From an uncultured Clostridia bacterium (GTDB lineage: Bacteria > Bacillota_A > Clostridia > Peptostreptococcales > Anaerovoracaceae), in contig CAMPCK010000027.1 in assembly GCA_946645735.1 (NCBI GenBank), forward strand, positions 1 through 8,740: 8,740 nt of DNA, given 5' to 3'. The notes beneath the pieces are model-generated. The model made no database searches. It saw nothing but the letters and a program-made list of their open reading frames with translations, and was not told the origin of the DNA. Below are positions 1 to 6,223 of the stretch, in pieces. The position numbers and the translations under genes were made by a program. Each line of letters opens with the position of its first letter. The stretch's first letter is position 1.

Positions 1-532
1 GTTCTTCGTCAACTTCAGCGATAGCTTCGGAAACAGCATCTCTGTCATCAAGAGTAACTACTGAAGAACCGAACTTAGCCTGAAGGTCACTGATAACCTG
101 CTCTACGTTTACGTTGTCCTTATCAGTCTTATTGATAATGAAGAACTTGGGTGTGCCGTTTTCTTTGCAGGCATCCCATGCCTTCTCTGTACCAACCTGT
201 ACGCCGGAGGAAGCATCAACCAAAATAGCCGCTGCCTCTACTGCTCTTAATGCACCCTGAACTTCACCTGCGAAATCAAAGAATCCCGGAGTATCAAGGA
301 AGTTGATTTTTACCTTGTTGAACTCAACAGGAACAACTGTGGTGTTGATGGAATATCCTTTTTCGATCTCTGTCTTGTCGTAGTCGGATACTGTGGTTCC
401 ATCCTCAACTTTACCAAGTCTGGAAATAACGCCTGTTGCTAAGAGTGCAGCGTCAAGGAATGTGGTCTTACCGCATCCGCCATGGCCGAGCAAAGCAACG
501 TTTCTGATAGTTTCTGCTGTGTAGCCTTTCAT
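1..532 (-). CDS. EF-G-like translational GTPase (FusA2/EF-G II type), N-terminal part
   Basis: This is the first 177 residues of a translation-factor GTPase; the rest lies beyond the left edge. Translation shows the P-loop GHGGCGKT (residues 16-23), G3 DTPGF (80-84) and the NKTD guanine-specificity motif (134-137), in the order of the EF-G/TetM superfamily. The segment ASSGVQVGTEKAW (108-120) is typical of EF-G-like proteins. Two details point to the EF-G-like subfamily rather than canonical EF-G: switch I reads DYDKTEIEKGYSIN instead of an RGITI-type sequence, and G3 reads DTPGFFDF where canonical factors have DTPGHVDF. The usual catalytic His is therefore Phe. The ATG at 530-532 is preceded by AGGAGGA (542-548) at 9 bases and by a strong promoter. 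Such proteins are thought to bind the ribosome, but their cellular role is not well defined. Superfamily is certain; the subfamily is inferred from these motifs. Confidence 0.9.
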   Translation of the reverse strand, partial: MKGYTAETIRNVALLGHGGCGKTTFLDAALLATGVISRLGKVEDGTTVSDYDKTEIEKGYSINTTVVPVEFNKVKINFLDTPGFFDFAGEVQGALRAVEAAAILVDASSGVQVGTEKAWDACKENGTPKFFIINKTDKDNVNVEQVISDLQAKFGSSVVTLDDRDAVSEAIAEVDEE

Positions 533-572
533 TATAATTAATCCTCCTAATAAGATTTACGAAATTTATAAA

Positions 573-586
573 GTGTCATCGGACAC
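573..586 (-). promoter_or_regulatory. Inverted repeat in the 5' leader of the EF-G-like gene
   Basis: GTGTC and GACAC form a perfect 5-bp stem around a 4-base loop. It lies about 14 bases downstream of the -10 box, so it falls at the very start of the transcript. It could be a 5' stabilising hairpin or an operator half-site pair. The structure is visible; its function is a guess. Confidence 0.4.
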
Positions 587-599
587 ATACCTAATGTAA

Positions 600-628
600 A
601 TTATAACAAACCATCATTTAATTATCAA
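600..628 (-). promoter_or_regulatory. Sigma-A promoter of the EF-G-like gene
   Basis: On the minus strand, TTGATA (623-628) and TATAAT (600-605) are separated by exactly 17 bases, with TG one base before the -10 (extended -10). Transcription should start near 593, giving a leader of about 60 bases. Confidence 0.85.
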
Positions 629-642
629 CAAGTTTTTAACAA

Positions 643-678
643 CAAAAAACACAAGAGACCCTTGATTTCAAGGGTCTC
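643..678 (-). terminator. Intrinsic terminator after the amidohydrolase gene
   Basis: GAGACCCTTGA (655-665) is perfectly complementary to 668-678. On the minus strand the stem is followed by a T-rich tail, TTGTGTTTTTTGTTGTT. It lies 7 bases past the stop codon at 685-687 and just upstream of the EF-G-like promoter, separating the two units. There is no T-tract on the plus side, so it acts on the minus strand. Confidence 0.9.
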
Positions 679-684
679 AGCAAT

Positions 685-2280
685 TTAATACACTCTTTCG
701 CCGTTTATGTATGTCATGACGGGCTTAACTTCCGAAATGCGCTCCTCAGGTACTGCAAAAATATCCTTGTCCAGTACAGCAAAATCTGCTGAATATCCCT
801 TCCTGAGCACACCTATATCTCTGAAGCCCATCATTACCCCGGACTCTGCGGTGTACAGCCTTATGGCCTCTTCAAGGCTGACTCTCTGATCCTGTCCGCA
901 GTCCGTGCCGTCCCAGGCGCGTCTTGTGACCGCTGCCTGGATATTCACGAAGGGATCGTAGGGTTCGGCCCAGGCCGTGGCCGGCGCATCTGTTGAAAAA
1001 GCAACTCTGATGCCCTTGTCCAGCCAGGTCCTCACAGGATAGCACTCCTTAGTCCATTCATGGCCAAGGTTTTCCAGATACGCCTCTATTTCCGCAAACA
1101 TGAAAACAGGCTGTGTTACAAAGGGTATCCCGGATTCCGCGGCTCTCTCCATGGCTTCCTCTGAAGGCATGGTTATGTGTTCCACCCTGAAGGTGGGCAC
1201 GCTTCCTTCCATCCAGGGCTCCTCTTTCCAGAGCTTCCCTATGGTCCTGTCGATGGCGGCAGTTCCCATGCAGTGGATGGAAAGCTGACAGCCATGCTCT
1301 TTTGCGAAGGCTTTGGCTTCGTCTATATCTTTCTCCGTACAGGTGGGAAGTCCGCAGTCCTCTGTTCCCGGATAGGGTCTGTCAAGCCAGGCGGTGTGCC
1401 CCGAAATGCTTCCGTCTCCGATGAGTTTGATTCCGGGATAAATCACCTGTCTTCCGGGATCTGTTCCAAGAACCGCCGGATCGAAATCAGGGTCGTCCTT
1501 TATGAAGTCCCAGATGAAATATGCTCCCACCTTGGTCCTGAACCCCTTTTCCATAGCCTTTTCAAAAATATGGCCGTACTTAAGTCCCGTGAGCTCACCA
1601 AGGTCTGAGACCGCAGTCACACCGAAGGAGGCGAGAACGTCCCCGTACTCCTTGAGATTATCTGCAGCGTCATCCTCCGTCACATCAGGCATGAACCTGT
1701 ATACGAGATTCCTGGCATTCTCATAGAGGATCCCGTCGGGCTCCCCATTCGAGTCCCGGCCTATGACACCGCCGGGAGGATCGGGAGTATCTTTAGTGAT
1801 GCCTGCGATTTCCAGAGCTTTGGAGTTAACGGATACTATATGCTGACAGGCTCTTACCATGACAACGGGAGTGTCGGTGGATCCCCTGTCCAGGTCATAT
1901 CTTCCGGGCTTTCTTTTTTCTTCCAGCTTTCCTTCGTCGTAGCCCCATCCTTCGATCCATCTGCCGGCTTTGAGATTCTTTTCGGCCTCCCTTATGGCAT
2001 CAGCCAGTTCATCCATATTGTGGATCTTGGGAGGAAGTGCTGCTATGCCCTTTATGAAGTTTGCCATGAGAAGACAGTGCTGGTGTGAATCTATGAGTCC
2101 CGGTATTACGGTCTTCCCTTCAAGGTCTATGACCTCACAGTCAGCGGAACCGCCTGTTTTCAAGGCTTCATCAATATCATCGCCTATATACGATATTACT
2201 CCGTGATCAGCTGCCATGACCTTTGCCCAGGGGCGGTCCGTGTCCGATGTAAATATTTTTGCGTTCTTGAATATCTTCAT
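685..2280 (-). CDS. YtcJ-like amidohydrolase (amidohydrolase family 3)
   Basis: This is a cytoplasmic metal-dependent hydrolase of the YtcJ/amidohydrolase-3 group, 531 residues from the chosen ATG and of normal length for the family. The N-terminal beta-sandwich start (MKIFKNAKIFTSD) leads into VIPGLIDSHQH with the HxH metal site (H66, H68). A metal-bridging Lys candidate follows in GIKLIGDGS (K285). Next are H336 in LSIHCMG, H368 in RVEHITMP and the catalytic Asp D431 in FSTDAPA. A C-terminal GYSADFAVLD segment closes the sandwich. Known relatives cleave C-N bonds in N-substituted amides or formamides, but the substrate here cannot be read from sequence. No signal peptide is seen. A TTG at 2290-2292 would add four residues but lies inside the asnS terminator's T-tract, so the ATG at 2278-2280 is preferred. 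Neither start has a recognisable Shine-Dalgarno sequence. Confidence 0.9.
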   Translation of the reverse strand: MKIFKNAKIFTSDTDRPWAKVMAADHGVISYIGDDIDEALKTGGSADCEVIDLEGKTVIPGLIDSHQHCLLMANFIKGIAALPPKIHNMDELADAIREAEKNLKAGRWIEGWGYDEGKLEEKRKPGRYDLDRGSTDTPVVMVRACQHIVSVNSKALEIAGITKDTPDPPGGVIGRDSNGEPDGILYENARNLVYRFMPDVTEDDAADNLKEYGDVLASFGVTAVSDLGELTGLKYGHIFEKAMEKGFRTKVGAYFIWDFIKDDPDFDPAVLGTDPGRQVIYPGIKLIGDGSISGHTAWLDRPYPGTEDCGLPTCTEKDIDEAKAFAKEHGCQLSIHCMGTAAIDRTIGKLWKEEPWMEGSVPTFRVEHITMPSEEAMERAAESGIPFVTQPVFMFAEIEAYLENLGHEWTKECYPVRTWLDKGIRVAFSTDAPATAWAEPYDPFVNIQAAVTRRAWDGTDCGQDQRVSLEEAIRLYTAESGVMMGFRDIGVLRKGYSADFAVLDKDIFAVPEERISEVKPVMTYINGERVY

Positions 2281-2289
2281 TTTGCTAAA

Positions 2290-2312
2290 CAAAAGGGGCT
2301 CTGAAAGCCCCT
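2290..2312 (-). terminator. Intrinsic terminator after asnS
   Basis: A GC-rich 7-bp stem, AGGGGCT pairing with AGCCCCT (2294-2300 with 2306-2312), encloses a 5-base loop and is followed on the minus strand by TTTTGTTTAG. It begins 8 bases past the asnS stop. Its T-tract ends about 10 bases before the amidohydrolase ATG, so it occupies the place where a ribosome binding site would be expected. Confidence 0.85.
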
Positions 2313-2320
2313 CATAATTA

Positions 2321-3715
2321 TTAAAATTCTGCGTTCTTAGGTGTTCTCGGGAACGGCTGTACGTCTCTGATGTTCTGAATGCCTGTAAGGTACATGATCA
2401 TTCTTTCGAATCCGAGACCGAAGCCTGAGTGCTCAACTCCTCCGAACTTTCTTAAGTTCAGATACCACCAGTAATCTTCCTTGTTGAGTCCCAGCTCATC
2501 CATTCTTGCTTCAAGGATGTCCAGTCTTTCTTCTCTCTGGGATCCTCCGATGATCTCGCCTACTCCGGGAACCAGGCAGTCGCATGCAGCTACTGTCTTG
2601 TTATCATCGTTGACTCTCATGTAGAAGGCCTTGATATCCTTGGGATAATCTGTTACGAAGATGGGCTTCTTGAAGATCTCTTCTGTGAGATATCTTTCAT
2701 GCTCTGTCTGAAGGTCGATGCCCCATTCAACAGGATACTGGAATTCTTTTCCTGATTTCTTGAGAAGATCCACTGCCTCTGTGTATGTAACATGACCGAA
2801 GTCGGATTCCAGGATGTGATTGAGTCTTTCGAGGAGACCCTTGTCAACAAACTGGTTGAAGAAGGCCATTTCTTCAGGTGCATTCTCGAGGACGTAGCTG
2901 ATGATGTATTTAACCATGGCCTCCATAACTTCCATGTCTCCCTTGAGATCACAGAATGCCATTTCGGGCTCGATCATCCAGAACTCGGATGCGTGGCGGG
3001 CTGTATAGGAATTCTCAGCTCTGAAGGTAGGTCCGAAGGTGTAGATGTTTCTGAAAGCGAGAGCGAAGATCTCGCCTTCAAGCTGTCCGGATACGGTAAG
3101 GTTTGTGGACTTTCCGAAGAAGTCTTCTGTGAAGTCGATCTTGCCGTCCTCTGTTCTGGGAATGTTGTCCAGATCAAGGGTGGTTACTCTGAACATCTCA
3201 CCTGCGCCTTCTGCGTCGGAGCCTGTGATGATGGGAGTATGAACATATACGAAGTTCTGCTCCTGGAAGAATTTATGAATAGCATAAGCTACCAGGGATC
3301 TTACTCTGAATACTGCACTGAAAGTGTTTGTTCTGGGTCTTAAGTATGCGATCTCTCTTAAGAACTCCATGGAGTGGCGCTTGGGCTGGAGAGGATAATC
3401 CGGAGTGGATGTTCCCTCTACCCATACTTCTGTAGCCTTGATCTCGAAGGGCTGCTTGGCGTTCGGTGTGAGAACCAGGGTTCCCTTGATTCCGAGAGCT
3501 GCACCAACATATGACTTTGCTACTTCGTCATAATTATTAAGGGAGTCCTCTTCATATACGATCTGTACAGACTTGAAGAAAGAACCGTCGTTAAGGTCGA
3601 TAAATCCGAACTTGTTGGAATTGCGGTTATTTCTTATCCATCCCTTCACAAGCACTTCTTTACCGCCGTAGGCGTCCGTGTTCCTGAATAATTCTCTTAC
3701 TGTTGTTGTTTCCAT
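2321..3715 (-). CDS. asnS: Asparaginyl-tRNA synthetase
   Basis: AsnS is a class IIb aminoacyl-tRNA synthetase that charges tRNA-Asn with asparagine in the cytoplasm. The protein is 464 residues, full length for bacterial AsnS. The N-terminal OB-fold anticodon-binding domain (about 1-110) contains [19 protein letters not shown]. The catalytic domain follows with the motif 1 region ending in [19 protein letters not shown] (157-175). Motif 2 is [21 protein letters not shown] (231-251), and motif 3 is [15 protein letters not shown] (431-445) followed by [17 protein letters not shown], a motif 2 without a DxxQxF-type aspartyl signature, and the IRDVQPFPR ending favour AsnS over AspRS. The ATG has AAAGGAG at 7-8 bases and a strong promoter about 37 bases upstream. 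The leader is only about 30 bases, too short for a T-box. An intrinsic terminator follows. Confidence 0.97.
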   Translation of the reverse strand: METTTVRELFRNTDAYGGKEVLVKGWIRNNRNSNKFGFIDLNDGSFFKSVQIVYEEDSLNNYDEVAKSYVGAALGIKGTLVLTPNAKQPFEIKATEVWVEGTSTPDYPLQPKRHSMEFLREIAYLRPRTNTFSAVFRVRSLVAYAIHKFFQEQNFVYVHTPIITGSDAEGAGEMFRVTTLDLDNIPRTEDGKIDFTEDFFGKSTNLTVSGQLEGEIFALAFRNIYTFGPTFRAENSYTARHASEFWMIEPEMAFCDLKGDMEVMEAMVKYIISYVLENAPEEMAFFNQFVDKGLLERLNHILESDFGHVTYTEAVDLLKKSGKEFQYPVEWGIDLQTEHERYLTEEIFKKPIFVTDYPKDIKAFYMRVNDDNKTVAACDCLVPGVGEIIGGSQREERLDILEARMDELGLNKEDYWWYLNLRKFGGVEHSGFGLGFERMIMYLTGIQNIRDVQPFPRTPKNAEF

Positions 3716-3751
3716 GATTAGACTCCTTTGTAATTAGATTTCTAAATTAGA

Positions 3752-3780
3752 ATAATACCACAAAAAACCTGCGATTTCAA
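3752..3780 (-). promoter_or_regulatory. Sigma-A promoter of asnS
   Basis: TTGAAA (3775-3780) and TATTAT (3752-3757) are 17 bases apart on the minus strand, with an extended -10 TGG directly before the hexamer. The predicted start near 3745 gives a leader of about 30 bases carrying AAAGGAG at 3723-3729. Confidence 0.87.
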
Positions 3781-3782
3781 CT

Positions 3783-3792
3783 GTGTATACAC
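3783..3792. promoter_or_regulatory. Perfect palindrome abutting the asnS -35 box
   Basis: GTGTATACAC is a perfect 10-base palindrome two bases upstream of the -35 hexamer, between the lipoprotein stop and the asnS promoter. The position would suit a regulator site, but a 10-base palindrome can also arise by chance. No second copy was noticed in the window. Confidence 0.25.
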
Positions 3793-3801
3793 CATAAATA
3801 T

Positions 3802-4659
3802 CTACATTTCAGGCCGTTCTCCGTGAAGATCGCACACAAGCTCCGCGTTCCTGTAAACGAAGGGTCCCGGCTCCGTTCCGTCGCCGTAATACTCCGGTCT
3901 TTCCTTTAGAATATTGACGATGTCTTCAATGCCTGAAGCCTTTATGGCATTATACTGCTGCTCAAAGGCGACCTTTTCCACATAAAGGATATGGTCTCCT
4001 TCATCAAGAAGGACTCCCGTGTGCCCAACGAAGGCAACGCCCGTCATTTCATCAAAGGTCACAAGGCTCAGGATGGATGCCTTACCTTCAGGGAAAACCA
4101 CGCCTCTTTCCTTCATTATTTCAGGAAAAGCTGTTTCTTCATGTCCTTTATAGTCCGACGTATCAAACTCGCCATATACAGTCTCAAACTTATCTTTCTG
4201 ATCTTTTATATGGCTGAAGGCATCGGAATTATCTATTGTATCAACATCAAACATGAGATAATCCCCTTTGTACGATTCCGGCTCCCCTGTCCCGATCTGA
4301 TCGCCGAGAAGGGTGAACACCGTAAGCCTGCAGTTGGCGTCCATGGTGTCATGGCCGCTCTCCCAGGCATCCATAAGGCCAAAGGTATCAACCTCACTCT
4401 TAGAAGGATCAATCCATCCTCCTTCCAGGCCCTTTCCTTCGCAGGCTGTATTGAACTCTTTAACAAGCCCGCTGAAGGTGTCTGCCCCTGAAACTCCGGC
4501 TTCCTTTAAAGCCTCTGTCACTTCTGACAGGCTTTCATCAGACGCCATATTTGTAAGGACCGGCATTTCCCCAGTTTCTTTTTCCACTTCCCCTGCCCCA
4601 CAGGATACAAAGGCCAATGACAATACCAGGATCATAATGACTGCAAAAAATTTTCTCAT
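3802..4659 (-). CDS. DUF4300-like lipoprotein
   Basis: This is a predicted membrane-anchored lipoprotein of 285 residues from the chosen ATG. MRKFFAVIMILVLSLAFVSC is a lipoprotein signal peptide with Cys20 as the likely lipidated residue; the lipobox FVSC has Phe rather than Leu at -3. The mature part resembles DUF4300: a helical start (SDESLSEVTEALKEAGV), then NCRLTVFTLLGD (N109, C110), LMFDVDTIDNSDAFS, SILSLVTFDEMTGVAFVGHTGVLL (H213) and LYVEKVAFEQQYNAIKAS (E229). That match rests on recalled family features, not a search. The conserved-looking Cys, His and Glu could form a cysteine-hydrolase-like site, which is inference. The ATG at 4657-4659 is chosen because AAAGGGG lies 7 bases upstream. 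A TTG nine codons earlier falls in the preceding terminator. No terminator is evident after its stop, so transcripts may continue into asnS. Confidence 0.82.
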   Translation of the reverse strand: MRKFFAVIMILVLSLAFVSCGAGEVEKETGEMPVLTNMASDESLSEVTEALKEAGVSGADTFSGLVKEFNTACEGKGLEGGWIDPSKSEVDTFGLMDAWESGHDTMDANCRLTVFTLLGDQIGTGEPESYKGDYLMFDVDTIDNSDAFSHIKDQKDKFETVYGEFDTSDYKGHEETAFPEIMKERGVVFPEGKASILSLVTFDEMTGVAFVGHTGVLLDEGDHILYVEKVAFEQQYNAIKASGIEDIVNILKERPEYYGDGTEPGPFVYRNAELVCDLHGERPEM

Positions 4660-4666
4660 TTCTATA

Positions 4667-4673
4667 CCCCTTT
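4667..4673 (-). promoter_or_regulatory. Ribosome binding site setting the lipoprotein start
   Basis: AAAGGGG on the minus strand sits 7 bases before the ATG at 4657-4659. It decides for this start over the upstream in-frame TTG (4684-4686), which has no ribosome binding site and would put residues in front of the signal peptide. Confidence 0.75.
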
Positions 4674-4677
4674 CTTT

Positions 4678-4706
4678 AAAAAACAAAAAGGCCCGAAGGC
4701 CTTTTT
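4678..4706 (-). terminator. Strong intrinsic terminator after the zinc-ribbon gene
   Basis: AAAAAGGCC (4685-4693) pairs perfectly with GGCCTTTTT (4698-4706). On the minus strand the loop is TTCG closed by a C-G pair, the very stable UUCG tetraloop. The tail reads TTTTTGTTTTTT. The A/T ends would let it work on the plus strand as well, though no plus-strand gene is present. It lies 12 bases past the stop codon and 4 bases from the next ribosome binding site. Confidence 0.93.
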
Positions 4707-4718
4707 AACAGTCTGTCT

Positions 4719-6050
4719 CTAGAATAATCTTCTCGTAAGGCGTCCCATGGTGTCAGCATATTCCATATGAGAGAGCCTTCTCGAGTTGATATCTTCATAG
4801 TAGCTCTTAAGAATGTCGGATTTCTTCAATCTCTTTACAGGTTTTGATCCGTCAGGATTCTCGGTCATATTTCTGTTCTGGGCAGCATCAACGGAATTCA
4901 TGATGGAAGTAAGCTCAGCCTTGAATTTAAGAAGCTGTGCTGCTGCGGCTCTCTGAGCCTCCGGGATCTCTCCGATGGTTCCGTCAATATCATTGAGGTC
5001 GCTCTTGATGATGCCGTTTCTGAGTTCTTTCTCATAGGTGTTGTACGCACCCTCATGACCTGTCAGATCAACACACTTGCCGAGAACAAAATATTCATAC
5101 ATGGTTGTCACGGGAACCATGCTTCTGTATCTGGGATAGATGGCTTCAGAAGAGTAGAACTTCTCCATGCTCTTCACGATATCATCTGAGATCATAGCAT
5201 TGGCTTCGACCTCTTCCCTTATGCCTCTTAAGACGAAATTCTTAAGGCGGGCTATCTCGTTTTCGTGCTCTGCGATTATGCTGTTATAGTCGTTCAGATC
5301 GTTGTTAAGAGTTTCCAGAGTATCCTTCTCCAGCTGTTCCTGCTCTTCAGTGTATCTTGCTGTGGCTTCGTCCTCTTCCTTCTCGTGCTCGGCTTTGCTC
5401 CTGAAGTATTTAACGACCTGCATTACAGCCATCACTGCAAAAGGAATGAAGATCAGCCAGAATATCAGGATGATGCGGCTGAGATCTCCTCCGGGGCTCG
5501 ACATGGCAACCACGCCCTTGAATATCCATGAGAAGGGCGGTATCTTGGCCAGGCCTCCGATGAGATACAGTGCAAGGAGTCCGAAGAATACGGCTCCGAA
5601 TACTTTATAGTCAAAGGTGAATCTGAAATTGAATACCTTTCTTCTGTATTCAAGTTTCTTGTAGTCCTTTATCTGCTTCTCGGTCTGTTCCGCTTTTTCG
5701 CGGTAACTCTTGACTGCAGCTTCTTCCCCCGCTATTTTGTCCAGGCAATCCTGTTCCCTAGTCTTTAATTCTTTGCCTATGGCCTCTGTCTCATATCTCT
5801 GCCACTCAAGGTCTGATGCTCTCTTCAGATATTCCATGACAGCTACTGCATTTTTTTCTACGGCTGCCGTATATCTTGCGCTTCCAAATGTGTCTTTTGT
5901 CACTTTGCCGTCGGCTTTCTTTGAGACCTTAACAGAAACTGCATCAGCAGGTTTTTTGGTCACACCAAAAACCGATGCCTTGGCACCGCATTTCGAGCAG
6001 AATATATCATCTTCCTTAAGAATATTACCGCATTTAGAGCAATACTTCAT
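4719..6050 (-). CDS. Zinc-ribbon protein with coiled coils and two membrane segments
   Basis: This is a 443-residue protein of unknown function. An N-terminal zinc ribbon has two CxxC pairs (C4, C7, C18, C21), followed by a low-complexity linker rich in Lys and Ala (about 28-55). A helical, charged, probably coiled-coil region spans about 75-138. Two hydrophobic segments (about 148-168 and 192-214) are separated by a short loop containing SSPGGDLS. A second charged coiled coil (about 216-282) comes next. The C-terminal domain contains YPRYRSMVPVTTMYEYFV and GHEGAYNTYEKELRNGIIKS, then an Ala-rich helix and a basic end. This layout occurs in uncharacterised Firmicute zinc-ribbon proteins. With both termini on the same side, the zinc ribbon and coiled coils would be cytoplasmic. 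A promoter lies upstream, but the ribosome binding site is weak (GGTGG at 4 bases). A strong terminator follows. Confidence 0.85.
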   Translation of the reverse strand: MKYCSKCGNILKEDDIFCSKCGAKASVFGVTKKPADAVSVKVSKKADGKVTKDTFGSARYTAAVEKNAVAVMEYLKRASDLEWQRYETEAIGKELKTREQDCLDKIAGEEAAVKSYREKAEQTEKQIKDYKKLEYRRKVFNFRFTFDYKVFGAVFFGLLALYLIGGLAKIPPFSWIFKGVVAMSSPGGDLSRIILIFWLIFIPFAVMAVMQVVKYFRSKAEHEKEEDEATARYTEEQEQLEKDTLETLNNDLNDYNSIIAEHENEIARLKNFVLRGIREEVEANAMISDDIVKSMEKFYSSEAIYPRYRSMVPVTTMYEYFVLGKCVDLTGHEGAYNTYEKELRNGIIKSDLNDIDGTIGEIPEAQRAAAAQLLKFKAELTSIMNSVDAAQNRNMTENPDGSKPVKRLKKSDILKSYYEDINSRRLSHMEYADTMGRLTRRLF

Positions 6051-6062
6051 TTTACCACCAAC

Positions 6063-6079
6063 CGGCGCTCCTTTCGCCG
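6063..6079 (-). promoter_or_regulatory. Leader hairpin displaying a Shine-Dalgarno-like loop
   Basis: On the minus strand CGGCG and CGCCG form a 5-bp stem whose 7-base loop is exactly AAAGGAG (6068-6074), the best ribosome-binding sequence in this leader. It is 17 bases from the ATG at 6050, too far for normal use. The nearer candidate is only GGTGG (6055-6059). There is no in-frame start codon between them. The fold is visible; a role in translation control is inference. Confidence 0.4.
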
Positions 6080-6114
6080 TTTACCCCTTTTCTTTTATGA
6101 TTATTTACAGTAGG

Positions 6115-6143
6115 ATTATATCACAAGATACAGTACAAATCTA
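6115..6143 (-). promoter_or_regulatory. Promoter of the zinc-ribbon gene (extended -10)
   Basis: A perfect TATAAT (6115-6120) is preceded by TGA, an extended -10. The -35 position at 17 bases is TAGATT (6138-6143), a weak match, as is common with extended -10 promoters. The leader would be about 58 bases and include the hairpin at 6063-6079. Confidence 0.7.
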
Positions 6144-6180
6144 CATACAAACCTTCAGAAAACTACAATTTTTTGAAAAA

Positions 6181-6213
6181 ATTTTTAAAGGCCCCCGGAG
6201 GCTTTCCGGGGGC
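6181..6213 (-). terminator. Intrinsic terminator after pepT
   Basis: GCCCCCGGA (6191-6199) pairs perfectly with TCCGGGGGC (6205-6213) around a 5-base loop. On the minus strand it is followed by CTTTAAAAATTTTTTC. The T-run nearest the stem is interrupted by As, so termination may be less than complete. The stem begins about 10 bases past the pepT stop. Confidence 0.85.
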
Positions 6214-6223
6214 TGGTTTCAGG

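Noticed and set aside
1177..1608. Plus-strand open frame of 143 codons opposite the amidohydrolase gene
   Set aside because: It is antisense to conserved amidohydrolase motifs and has no start signals or recognisable protein content.
2792..3343. Plus-strand open frame of 183 codons opposite asnS
   Set aside because: It lies entirely antisense to a certain asnS reading frame, has no ribosome binding site of note, and its translation resembles no family. It is a by-product of asnS codon use.
3716..3801. T-box riboswitch upstream of asnS
   Set aside because: T-box leaders need roughly 200 bases and a terminator/antiterminator with the T-box sequence. Here the promoter is only about 37 bases from the start codon.
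3991..4491. Plus-strand open frame of 166 codons opposite the lipoprotein gene
   Set aside because: The minus-strand frame has a lipoprotein signal, a ribosome binding site and family resemblance; the plus-strand frame has none of these.
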